From DASPOJ01 sp050014395 (GTDB lineage: Bacteria > Acidobacteriota > Terriglobia > Acidiferrales > UBA7541), in NCBI GenBank assembly GCA_050014395.1, contig JBEKDK010000123.1:1-8893 (forward strand): 8,893 nucleotides of DNA. The letters are read 5' to 3'. Positions 1 to 6,835 of the stretch are shown in pieces. Position 1 is the stretch's first letter. Every line of letters starts with the position of its first letter. The notes under the pieces are model-generated. The model was not told the DNA's origin. It ran no database searches and saw only the letters and a program-made list of their open reading frames with translations. A program made the position numbers and the translations under genes.

Positions 1-328
1 CGAACGGCACTTCTCGCACGACAACTCCCTTTTTCCCCGCTTGCTTGGCCTTGTTCCGTCCCTTGAAACCCAAGCGTTCGTTCCACCATTGGTCGAAAGT
101 CGAAATGGTCAAGACAGCCAGGTTGTCCATCTCCATGGGATAGGTGTACTTCGGCGTAGTCTCCGGCAATCTTTGCATGAACGTAAAAAGGTCGACTCGC
201 GTGTCCGATTTCCGAAGTCCTGACAACATAGACTCCGGATCATCCAGGAACTTGTATTTGTCCCCGTCGATTCGCGCAATGCGACAAATTCGTCCTCGGA
301 TTTCGATGTCCCTGCCGCAGATGTTCAT
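1..328 (-). CDS. FemAB/GNAT-like acyltransferase family protein, N-terminal part
   Basis: This gene begins at the ATG at 328-326 and runs off the left edge, leaving 109 complete residues. An in-frame TAG lies just upstream (346-344), and a GGGGAAG ribosome-binding site sits six bases before the ATG, so the start is well fixed. The protein opens MNICGRDIEIRGRICRIARI and continues with FLDDPE, a VDLFTFMQRLPET block, a KYTYPMEMDNLAV block and FDQWWNERLGFKGRNKAKQA. From memory, this pattern belongs to proteins annotated as GNAT or FemAB-like that occur near glycan genes. The RNKAKQAGKKGV segment resembles the start of the FemAB-type fold, where an acyl or aminoacyl group is moved to an amine. The gene lies about 100 bases after the glycosyltransferase on the same strand and is probably the next operon member. 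Substrate and activity are unknown, and the domain with any catalytic residues lies outside the window. Confidence 0.72.
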   Translation of the reverse strand, partial: MNICGRDIEIRGRICRIARIDGDKYKFLDDPESMLSGLRKSDTRVDLFTFMQRLPETTPKYTYPMEMDNLAVLTISTFDQWWNERLGFKGRNKAKQAGKKGVVVREVPF

Positions 329-428
329 GCCGCGCTTCCCCGGCTAAAATCGCTCGTCACGTTTATTTGCATCCTCATTCGTTGCGTCCCCTGTGGCGTC
401 GTGCGCCTTCAAAAATTCGTTTCCTTAT

Positions 429-1325
429 CTAGTTGAGCGGAACGGTTCGACGGAAATGACGCTGAAAGGCACTCTTCAACCGGGTCATCTGCTCCCGCCG
501 GCGAAGAGCCATAAGGTCTGCGGGGATGCTTCTCTGAACTCCGCGAACCAAGTTCCACGCGTAGGCAGCGAGGATCAGCGCCCCCCCGATGACGTACGGC
601 TTTCGTTGCATCTGGTAAATGCCGCGAAAAAGCTCCCACACCGGATGATTGCCGAGAAGATAGTCCTTCCGGCCGATGTGTATTTTTTCACGAAGCCCTG
701 CGTGCAGCGCAGTCCCTTGCACACGGTGATGAATAAAACTCTTTTCGAGAAACGTTCTTGTCTGCCAGCCCTTGGCGCGCGCACTCAACACAGCGATCAG
801 ATCGATCCCACCCGATCTGACGGCTTGGTATCCGCCAATTTCCTCGAAGCATTCTCGTCGAAACATTTGGCACATGCCGGACACATGCTCGATGCCGACG
901 AAGTCGTAGTTATAAGCCAAATCGCCCTCTTGGAACGCCGTACCGCCGACTCCGAGCTTTGGATTTTCGGCGAATTTGCTCATCAGAAACGCAAAATAAT
1001 CCTCATCGAATGAAACGTCAGCATCCAAGTTTCCGACCACTTCATAATTCAATTCGCCCAATCTCTCGTACCCCGCCTTGACCGCGCCAGCCTTCCCGGC
1101 AAAATGCCGCTCCTCACGCTCCGGCATTTGGACAAGTTCAATCCACGGATGAATCGCGGCGTACCTCCGAACGATGTCATCTGTGCCATCAGTTGAGCCG
1201 TCGCTGACCACCACCCATTTGATGGGTAGCAACGTTTGGGCGGCCACCGATTTGATGGTCAGCTCGATAAACTTCGCCTCGTTTCGTGCCGGCGTAATCA
1301 GAGCGTAGCTAGGAGCGCTGTGCAT
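429..1325 (-). CDS. Family 2 glycosyltransferase (GT-A fold)
   Basis: This 298-residue protein most likely transfers a sugar from a nucleotide donor onto a growing lipid-linked glycan at the cytoplasmic face of the inner membrane. Visible GT2 features in order are an N-terminal ALITPARNEAKFI strand and loop (residues 8-20), VVVSDGSTDGT (38-48) for nucleotide binding, a lysine-containing GKAGAVKAG segment (78-86), and the DXD-type metal site NLDADVSF (D101, D103). GGID (172-175) then follows as the likely acceptor and base region, with HHRVQGT near 199-205. One hydrophobic stretch at about 244-262 may anchor it to the membrane, followed by a basic tail. The ATG is 23 bases after the stop of the upstream gene. 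No strong Shine-Dalgarno sequence is visible, so translation may depend on coupling. The sugar cannot be told from sequence; one built by the aminosugar genes upstream would fit. Confidence 0.9.
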   Translation of the reverse strand: MHSAPSYALITPARNEAKFIELTIKSVAAQTLLPIKWVVVSDGSTDGTDDIVRRYAAIHPWIELVQMPEREERHFAGKAGAVKAGYERLGELNYEVVGNLDADVSFDEDYFAFLMSKFAENPKLGVGGTAFQEGDLAYNYDFVGIEHVSGMCQMFRRECFEEIGGYQAVRSGGIDLIAVLSARAKGWQTRTFLEKSFIHHRVQGTALHAGLREKIHIGRKDYLLGNHPVWELFRGIYQMQRKPYVIGGALILAAYAWNLVRGVQRSIPADLMALRRREQMTRLKSAFQRHFRRTVPLN

Positions 1326-1348
1326 AAATAGAAGGCATCCGGATCCGC

Positions 1349-2542
1349 CTAACGCGCGGTCGCGGCCCTGGCTGCAATGTCTGGCCTCGAAAGCCCAAAT
1401 TCTCCGAAAGCATACAGCAACCAGCCAAAGTGATCGGGCCCCGCCGCATATCGAATCTGAAGTTTATGAGCCGCAGGAACGCGGGAAGCGCTCGCAAAGC
1501 TGAGCGCCGCCTCCCAATAATTCGCTAACGTGCTCTTCGAATCTATCGAATCCCAAATCAGCTGCCGGTCCAGATCGCGAAGGTCATCTCCAAGTTCGTT
1601 AGCGCCCGCAATCCAGGACAACCCCTTATATATCGATTCGTGAAAACTCTGACCGGTCGCTTCTCCGACGGCAAGCAGGCCAATCGGCGCCGTTCCATCC
1701 TGATGCACAGAGAGCACAGGATATCGGCTCACAGCGCGGCAAGTGGACCTATCGTAGAGAAACCACCATTGCCCCATTTCGCCTTGAAGCGCACGAAGGG
1801 AGTTCGCACAAGCTAGGGCACCCTCGAGCGGTTCATCAATTTGAAAGGCTCGTGCGAACGTCGTGAGCGCATAAATCGCGAATATTTGATCGGGGAATGT
1901 TCCGAAGCGATTGAAGATGGCCTGCGGAAGAAACTGAGGAATCGCGGCGCGCCCGAAGATTCCGCCTTCGCCTTGGTTGTTTTCGAGCAAGTGGTAAGTT
2001 TCGACTGCGATGTCTGTCAAATCCAAAGCTGCAGTCGGGCAAGCGAAGCGCGCATGGGAAATCCCCGCGAGGAACCATGCCAGGCCGGCGGTGCGTGCCG
2101 CACGCGCATCTGAATAACTCGTAAGCGCGCGGCTGAAATCGTATTCACGAAATAGGTCGTCGAGCCGTTCCGGACAGCAAGTGGCAGTGAACCAAGTGAG
2201 CAGTCCCATGTCTCCGATGCGTTTGACCCAACTCCGATCTTTCCAAACTGCGTCTTGAATCGAAACGATGTCAAAAGGAATCGTCGCGCCGGATGCTTCA
2301 AGCCGTTTCAGGCCCAATAGCGCAATTGCTGTAAGCTTCCTCGAGACCTTTTCGCGGTGAAGTCCGGCCTCGGTCAAACTAATGCGTTTAGAGAAGAGAC
2401 CGGCCTTTTCGTCGAACAGGGAGACCAACGAGCCAACCGCAAGCGAATTGAGCGCGGGAATGTCCGGCCGCAAGTCCTGATCGATGCGAAGATCGATGCG
2501 CTCCCGAATCGAAGCGGCGCCGATAAGTGTGGGCAAAATCAT
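1349..2542 (-). CDS. Conserved hypothetical protein, possibly alpha/alpha-toroid fold, in glycan cluster
   Basis: I do not recognise a characterised family for this 397-residue protein. It has no signal peptide or clear membrane segment, so it looks cytoplasmic. It is largely helical, with conserved-looking turns rich in aromatic residues and glycine: ENNQGEGGIFGR (187-198), GQWWFLYD (257-264), YPVLSVHQDGTAP (274-286), ANELGDD (314-320) and HFGWLLYAFGEFG (371-383). Helical hairpins alternating with such loops suggest an alpha/alpha toroid, as in six-hairpin glycosidases, heparinases, terpene cyclases or glucuronyl epimerases. This is fold-level inference only. Similar proteins are, as I recall, found next to family 2 glycosyltransferases and FemAB-like genes, as here. 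The start is the only ATG in the open frame, which is open back to a TGA at 2626-2624. The gap to the glycosyltransferase is 23 bases, so the two are probably co-transcribed. It could modify, cleave or epimerise the glycan, or be structural. Confidence 0.8.
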   Translation of the reverse strand: MILPTLIGAASIRERIDLRIDQDLRPDIPALNSLAVGSLVSLFDEKAGLFSKRISLTEAGLHREKVSRKLTAIALLGLKRLEASGATIPFDIVSIQDAVWKDRSWVKRIGDMGLLTWFTATCCPERLDDLFREYDFSRALTSYSDARAARTAGLAWFLAGISHARFACPTAALDLTDIAVETYHLLENNQGEGGIFGRAAIPQFLPQAIFNRFGTFPDQIFAIYALTTFARAFQIDEPLEGALACANSLRALQGEMGQWWFLYDRSTCRAVSRYPVLSVHQDGTAPIGLLAVGEATGQSFHESIYKGLSWIAGANELGDDLRDLDRQLIWDSIDSKSTLANYWEAALSFASASRVPAAHKLQIRYAAGPDHFGWLLYAFGEFGLSRPDIAARAATAR

Positions 2543-2619
2543 ATCGTGTTCCGAAACCGTTCTGGGTGACGTAGGATCACCAGTGATGGAATTCTTAGAT
2601 GTGCCGAGGATGCAATCGA

Positions 2620-2657
2620 GAAATCATCGCGCGCACGGAATGCAGGCGCGTGATTTC
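2620..2657 (-). other. Intercistronic hairpin after the aminotransferase gene
   Basis: About 14 bases beyond the aminotransferase stop, the transcript can fold into a long stem. GAAATCA plus CGCGC pairs with GCGCG plus TGATTTC, a 12-pair stem with one bulged A. Three further pairs (GCA with TGC) continue inside it over a five-base loop. No run of U follows, so it is not a typical intrinsic terminator. It may stabilise or process the mRNA, or attenuate expression of the downstream genes. It lies in the 128-base gap before the toroid-like gene, the second-largest gap inside the cluster. Confidence 0.4.
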
Positions 2658-2670
2658 GCGAACGATGCGC

Positions 2671-3876
2671 TTACCGCGTGGTGTAAGAGGCTGCGAACTG
2701 AGAGATCGTTTCTGCCACCCGTTTTTGCTGATCCGCGTTCAGACCAGCAAACATTGGCAATGACAAAATTTGATCGGCGGCTTCCTCTGCATTGGGAAAA
2801 TCGCCCTTCTTCCAACCAAAGGAAGCATAGGCTGCCTGCAGGTGTACAGGGATCGGATAGTGAATTCCCGTTCCCACGCCGGCCTCGTTGAGATGTTTTT
2901 GAAGATCGTCACGATTCTGCGAGCGTACCACATACAGATGGTACACGGCCTTTGACCATGACGGCTCGTGTGGAAGCGTCACAGATCCCGACATAGGAGC
3001 CAGCAACTCGTTGTAACGCCGCGCGCATTCCGCGCGCTCGCTATTCCAGTGCGCGAGGTGCTTCAGCTTCACGCGCAGCAGCCCGGCTTGAATGGAATCG
3101 AGACGCCCGTTATACCCTTCAACGTCGTGATAATACTTCTTGCTCGATCCGTGGTCGCGCAACAATTTGCATTTCCGCGCGATCTCCGCATCGTCCGTGG
3201 TGATGGCGCCGCCTTCGCCGCATGCTCCCAGATTTTTCCCGGGATAAAAGCTGAATGCCGCGGCGTGCCCCACCGACCCGGCTTTCAACCATCGATTCGT
3301 CCTCTTTGAGAAGTATTCCGCTCCGTGCGCCTGACAAGCGTCCTCGATAACGATCAACTTGTAGCGCGCCGCGATCTCCAGGATCGGATCCACATCGGCC
3401 ATTTGGCCGTAGAGGTGAACCGGCACAACGGCCGTGACGGGCCTTTTCAGAGTCTTGTGAACGTATCGCCCTGTGGCTTTATCCAAGGCGCACGACGTCT
3501 CCAGATATTTCCGAAGCTTGTTCGGATCCATCGTGAACGTGCGCTCGTCGATGTCGATAAAATCTGGGCGCCCGCCTGCCTGCGAGATGGCCTCCGTGGT
3601 AGCGATGAACGTCAGCGGCACGGTAAGCACGATGTCTCCGGACTGAATTCCCGCCGCCATCAGCGCGAAGCGAAGCGCATCGGTACCGCTATTCACGCCC
3701 ACGCAATATTTTGTCTCGCAAAACTCTGCAAACTCTTTCTCGAAACCCTCTACCTCTGGCCCGCCGATGAACCCCGCAGATTCAATCACTCTCTTGCACA
3801 CTTCCAACAGCTCGGCTTCGAGTTCACGATGAATCGTCACCAAATCCACAAAAGGAACTTTGGCAGTCTGTGTCAT
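2671..3876 (-). CDS. DegT/DnrJ/EryC1/StrS family sugar aminotransferase (PLP-dependent)
   Basis: This 401-residue enzyme should transfer an amino group, usually from glutamate, to a keto sugar nucleotide using pyridoxal phosphate. Family marks are PFVDL at the N-terminus (8-12), GPEVEGFEKEFAEFC (39-53), the phosphate-binding NSGTDALRFAL (62-72), PLTFIATTEAI (87-97), IEDACQAHGA (177-186) with D179 and Q182 near the cofactor, and SFYPGKNLGACGEGG (209-223) with K214 as the Schiff-base lysine. GYNGRLDSIQA and GIHYPIPVHLQ-type segments follow. It is longer than WbpE-type enzymes because of an insertion near 120-147 and one near 188-200. The ATG overlaps the stop of the acyltransferase as ATGA, with an AGGTGA Shine-Dalgarno sequence just upstream. 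By position it would act on the product of the Gfo/Idh enzyme, giving a 3-amino sugar. The exact sugar is inferred from context. Confidence 0.93.
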   Translation of the reverse strand: MTQTAKVPFVDLVTIHRELEAELLEVCKRVIESAGFIGGPEVEGFEKEFAEFCETKYCVGVNSGTDALRFALMAAGIQSGDIVLTVPLTFIATTEAISQAGGRPDFIDIDERTFTMDPNKLRKYLETSCALDKATGRYVHKTLKRPVTAVVPVHLYGQMADVDPILEIAARYKLIVIEDACQAHGAEYFSKRTNRWLKAGSVGHAAAFSFYPGKNLGACGEGGAITTDDAEIARKCKLLRDHGSSKKYYHDVEGYNGRLDSIQAGLLRVKLKHLAHWNSERAECARRYNELLAPMSGSVTLPHEPSWSKAVYHLYVVRSQNRDDLQKHLNEAGVGTGIHYPIPVHLQAAYASFGWKKGDFPNAEEAADQILSLPMFAGLNADQQKRVAETISQFAASYTTR

Positions 3877-4370
3877 GCTTTCACCTTTGAGGGAGACGTA
3901 ACTGACCGCAAAATCTTTGCGGGATTGCCGGCAACGATCATGCCGGCGGGCACATCGCGTGTCACGACGCTTCCCGCTCCAACGATCGCATTCTCACCGA
4001 TTATCACATTCGAAAGGATCGTTGAGCCCGATCCAATCGAAGCTCCGCGCTTGACGACAGTTTTCTCGACGCGCCAGTCCTTTTCAGATTGGAGCTCACC
4101 CTCCGCCGTGGTCGCGCGCGGATAAGAATCGTTGATGAACGTCACGCTGTGACCGACGAAAACGTTGTCCTCGATGGTCACGCCTTCGCAAATAAACGTG
4201 TGACTCGAAATCTTGCAGCGTCGTCCAATGGTCGCATTCTTCTGAATTTCGACGAATGCGCCGATCTTGGTTTCATCGCCGATCTCGCAGCCATATAAAT
4301 TGATGAATTTCGAAAGCTTGACCTCGCGGCCCAGCTTCACGTCCGGCGCGATCGAGCAGTATTCGTTCAC
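3873..4370 (-). CDS. Left-handed beta-helix sugar N-acyltransferase (WbpD/WlbB/FdtC-like)
   Basis: This 165-residue protein belongs to the hexapeptide-repeat acyltransferases, which form trimers and move an acetyl group from acetyl-CoA to an amino sugar. Hexapeptide rungs are visible from the start (SIAPDVKLGREVKLSKFINL), through IGDETKIGAFVEI (30-42) and NATIGRRCKISSHTFI (45-60), to the C-terminal coil IIGENAIVGAGSVVTRDVPAG (123-143) ending in GNPAKILRSV. The loop FINDSYPRA (79-87) matches the position of the extended loop in WlbB-type enzymes. H57 and H74 are candidate active-site residues. The frame is open upstream to 4544, but that part lies inside the dehydrogenase gene and is low-complexity. 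The first plausible start is the GTG at 4370-4368, overlapping the dehydrogenase stop as GTGA and placing the first rung at the N-terminus. Together with its neighbours it suggests an N-acetylated amino sugar product. Confidence 0.9.
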   Translation of the reverse strand: MNEYCSIAPDVKLGREVKLSKFINLYGCEIGDETKIGAFVEIQKNATIGRRCKISSHTFICEGVTIEDNVFVGHSVTFINDSYPRATTAEGELQSEKDWRVEKTVVKRGASIGSGSTILSNVIIGENAIVGAGSVVTRDVPAGMIVAGNPAKILRSVTSPSKVKA

Positions 4371-5368
4371 AGGCGCACCAGATCTCCGCGCTTCTGAATG
4401 GAAGCCTCGGCTGCTTCGAGCATCCGCACGACGCGCAGGCCGGCGTTTCCATCGTTGAAAGGAGTTTTGTTGTTCATGATGCAGTCGGCAAAATAATCCA
4501 GCTCCACATGCAGCGCTTCCAATTGTTCCAGCTGCGGCGCCCACATATCGCCCGTGCGGTAACTCACGAGCAGATCATGGAGGCCTTCTCCCGACGCGAT
4601 TTGAACGCCTTTGTCGTACACGCGGATTTTTTCGTCCGCCACAAGATCGTTCCAGACCACCATCTTCTTCTGGCCGCCGATCAGCGTCGTGCGAATTTTC
4701 ACCGGCGAGAGCCAATTCACGTTGATGTGCGCGATTACGTTGCGCGGGAAATAGATCGTCATAAAAGCCACATCTTCCACTCCGTTCAAGTGCCGCTCAC
4801 CCGTGGCCACCACCGCCTCGGGCTCGCCCTTGATGACGTGGTCCATGATGGCCAGGTCGTGCGGCGCCAAATCCCAAATCACGCTCACGTCGTGCTGAAA
4901 CAATCCAAGGTTGATGCGCAGCGAATCGTAGTAATACAAATCTCCGAGCGTTCCGCTTTCCGTCAACTCACGGATTTTGCGCACAGCGCCGGTGAACAAG
5001 AACGTATGGTCCACCATGATGACCAGCCTCTTGCGCGCCGCCAGCTCGATCAGCTCTTCGGCTTGCTCGGAAGTTGAGGTGAACGGTTTTTCGATAAATA
5101 CGTGCTTGCCGTGTTCAAGAGCCTGCTTGGCTAGTTCGTAGTGAGTCCAAACTGGCGTAATCACCGCGACTGCATCGATGTCCGGTGAACGCAGAATTTC
5201 CATCGCATCCGAGACCACGCGAATTCCCGGATAAGCCCTCCGTGCGCGCGCTTGTGCCGCGGGACTCCCGTCGCAAATGATTTCCACGCGCGCTGAATCC
5301 AGGCCCTGTACGTTCCGGACGATATTGGGTCCCCAGTAGCCGTAACCGATTACACCGACTCGAATCAT
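4367..5368 (-). CDS. Gfo/Idh/MocA family sugar-nucleotide dehydrogenase
   Basis: This 333-residue NAD(P)-dependent oxidoreductase probably oxidises a hydroxyl, likely at C3, of a nucleotide sugar, giving the keto substrate for the aminotransferase downstream. The Rossmann start is VGVIGYGYWGPNIVRN (4-19). An acidic residue at D33 suits NAD binding. ITPVWTHYELAKQAL (70-84) is followed by the family signature HVFIEKPFT (89-97) with E93, K94 and P95. The catalytic-domain motif IWDLAPHDLAIMDH (164-177) carries H170 and D171. Length and motifs are like WbpB/WlbA. The ATG has an AAGAGG ribosome-binding site close upstream. A 202-base gap separates it from the sugar transferase, while its 3' end overlaps the acyltransferase start by four bases. 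An inositol or other sugar dehydrogenase is possible from the family alone; the neighbours argue for aminosugar synthesis. Confidence 0.92.
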   Translation of the reverse strand: MIRVGVIGYGYWGPNIVRNVQGLDSARVEIICDGSPAAQARARRAYPGIRVVSDAMEILRSPDIDAVAVITPVWTHYELAKQALEHGKHVFIEKPFTSTSEQAEELIELAARKRLVIMVDHTFLFTGAVRKIRELTESGTLGDLYYYDSLRINLGLFQHDVSVIWDLAPHDLAIMDHVIKGEPEAVVATGERHLNGVEDVAFMTIYFPRNVIAHINVNWLSPVKIRTTLIGGQKKMVVWNDLVADEKIRVYDKGVQIASGEGLHDLLVSYRTGDMWAPQLEQLEALHVELDYFADCIMNNKTPFNDGNAGLRVVRMLEAAEASIQKRGDLVRL

Positions 5369-5570
5369 GGCGCCTCTTTTGTCTGCGGAGGAAGGCTGAC
5401 TGACGTAATTCTAACTCTTGGGAGGATCTAAGTGTTGTGCGACTGAACCGTGTTGGGCCGCCTCAGTAAACACAGCCCATACGGCATTTGATTTTGTTTT
5501 AAGCTTAAGAGGGATTCGATCTTCGAAATGTTGCTACGTCTGACTCGATGCGGCCGCGCTGCCTTCGTGG
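5369..5570 (-). other. Intercistronic gap between sugar transferase and dehydrogenase genes
   Basis: I see no gene in these 202 bases. The open frame that crosses them on the minus strand begins inside the sugar transferase and has no family likeness. The gap is the largest inside the cluster and has an AT-rich patch around 5485-5508 with the 10-base palindrome TTAAGCTTAA (5499-5508). No convincing -35/-10 pair and no stem followed by U residues could be made out. It may hold a secondary promoter or simply be an untranslated spacer. Confidence 0.4.
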
Positions 5571-6761
5571 TTAGAACGCACCGTCGCCGTTCAGAACCGC
5601 GCCCGGCGTAGCCAGCAAAATCTTGACGTCCAGCCACAGCGACCATCCTTGCGAATACTGCAGGTCCAACCGAACCATGTCATCGAAACAAGTGCGACTG
5701 CGGCCGCTCACCTGCCACAAGCCTGTCACACCCGGCTTCACTTCAAGGACTCTGCGGCGATGCCAGCAATCATAGACCTCGAATTCATAGCGCAGCGGGG
5801 GCCGCGGTCCCACCAGAGACATTTCGCCGCATAGGACGTTCCAGAACTGCGGAAACTCGTCGAGACTCGTCGAGCGCAGAAGCCTCCCGATTTTCGTGAC
5901 GCGCGGATCATTCGTAATCTTGTAAACGGCTGGCTCAGCGCCGTTTTCGTTTTCAGCTCCCTTGGCGCCCGCGATGAACCGCTGGACAAATTCACGATGC
6001 ACTTTCGGATCGTTATCCGTATACATCGTACGAAACTTCAGGCAGTTGAAGATTTTTCCGAACCGTCCCAGCCGCTCCTGCTTGAAGAGAATCGGCCCTT
6101 TGGAAGTCAACTTAATCGCCGCGGCGATAAACACCAACGCCGGAGCCATCGCAACCAGCATGACCGAGCTGCCCACGACGTCGATCGCACGCTTCACCAA
6201 CATCGGCAGCTTCTTTTTTGAAGCCTTTTCAGCAAGATCCGGGTAAAGCTTGATATCGGCCACGCGGTCTGGGAATCCCTTTTCCAGACTTTCCGGAAAA
6301 AGGTGCAGCGTGACGACGAGACCCGATGCGAGATTTTGGTCGAGATTTTCCCGCAGGGCCATCACAACCTTGGAATGCAAAATCTCGCTGATTGCGCCTC
6401 TTCCTTCGAGATGAACCTCGGTGAAAATCACGGCAAGAACCTCGCCGGCCTCGTACCAACCCACGATATCCGTCTCTCGCGTCGCGCTCGATACAACCGA
6501 GGCGAGTTGTTCGATGAAACTCGGGCCGTTCCCGTTCTTATGCACCGCATGCGAATCGAGCAACATCAAAATGAAAGGCTTGCCGGATCGCTCCGCTCGC
6601 CGGCGCTCCAGCGTCAGCATCGCGTGGAAGGCGTCTTCCTTGAAAATAACTTTTGGACCAGACGGCAACGGGCCGAAGCGCGACAGCGCCTTGCGGCCGC
6701 TTCCCTGCTTCGAGGGCTGCTCTCCCGCTGGAGGGTTCTCTGTGTTGTTGCTGTTTCCCAT
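5571..6761 (-). CDS. Membrane phosphoglycosyl transferase with degenerate GGDEF-like N-terminus
   Basis: The C-terminal half (about 184-396) of this 396-residue protein is a bacterial sugar transferase (PglC/WbaP/WcaJ core). It moves a sugar 1-phosphate from a nucleotide sugar to undecaprenyl phosphate, the first step of repeat-unit assembly. Visible motifs are KRAIDVVGS (190-198), a membrane helix at about 194-217, GPILFKQERLGRFGKIF (222-238), LKFRTMYTDND (241-251), the catalytic Asp-Glu pair in TSLDEFPQFWNV (D301, E302), MSLVGPRPP (314-322) and KPGVTGLWQVSGRS (342-355). The N-terminus is not the usual four-helix membrane region. After a disordered stretch (1-35), residues 36-160 resemble a nucleotidyl-cyclase fold: ERRRAERSGKPFILMLLD (52-69), then RETDIVGWYEAGEVLAVIF (95-113), where EAGEV sits in place of GGDEF. 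The gene begins 74 bases after the antiterminator and is probably in its operon. The Shine-Dalgarno sequence is weak (GGAA nine bases upstream). Confidence 0.92.
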   Translation of the reverse strand: MGNSNNTENPPAGEQPSKQGSGRKALSRFGPLPSGPKVIFKEDAFHAMLTLERRRAERSGKPFILMLLDSHAVHKNGNGPSFIEQLASVVSSATRETDIVGWYEAGEVLAVIFTEVHLEGRGAISEILHSKVVMALRENLDQNLASGLVVTLHLFPESLEKGFPDRVADIKLYPDLAEKASKKKLPMLVKRAIDVVGSSVMLVAMAPALVFIAAAIKLTSKGPILFKQERLGRFGKIFNCLKFRTMYTDNDPKVHREFVQRFIAGAKGAENENGAEPAVYKITNDPRVTKIGRLLRSTSLDEFPQFWNVLCGEMSLVGPRPPLRYEFEVYDCWHRRRVLEVKPGVTGLWQVSGRSRTCFDDMVRLDLQYSQGWSLWLDVKILLATPGAVLNGDGAF

Positions 6762-6835
6762 TCGCGTTCCGACGTCCTAACTCTTCAAGATAGCCGAAGA
6801 CCTAAATCCAGTCACCAATTTCCGCCGCGCCTGCT

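Noticed and set aside
325..378. A 17-codon frame ending in TGA that overlaps the FemAB-like start codon, possible leader peptide
   Set aside because: It has no clear ribosome-binding site or recognisable sequence, and the overlap is easily explained by chance.
393..1013. Plus-strand open frame of 206 codons opposite the glycosyltransferase
   Set aside because: It is antisense to a gene with intact GT2 motifs, has no family likeness and no ribosome-binding site.
3325..4125. Long plus-strand open frame (266 codons) opposite the aminotransferase and acyltransferase genes
   Set aside because: It lies fully antisense to two genes with clear family motifs, shows no recognisable domain, and is the usual shadow frame in GC-rich DNA.
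4371..4544. Upstream extension of the acyltransferase to an earlier start
   Set aside because: It would overlap the dehydrogenase by about 170 bases. The added residues are low-complexity and unlike hexapeptide proteins, whereas the GTG at 4370 gives a GTGA overlap and begins right at the first rung.
5428..5646. Minus-strand open frame spanning the gap after the sugar transferase
   Set aside because: Its first part lies inside the sugar transferase in another frame and the rest has no family signal.
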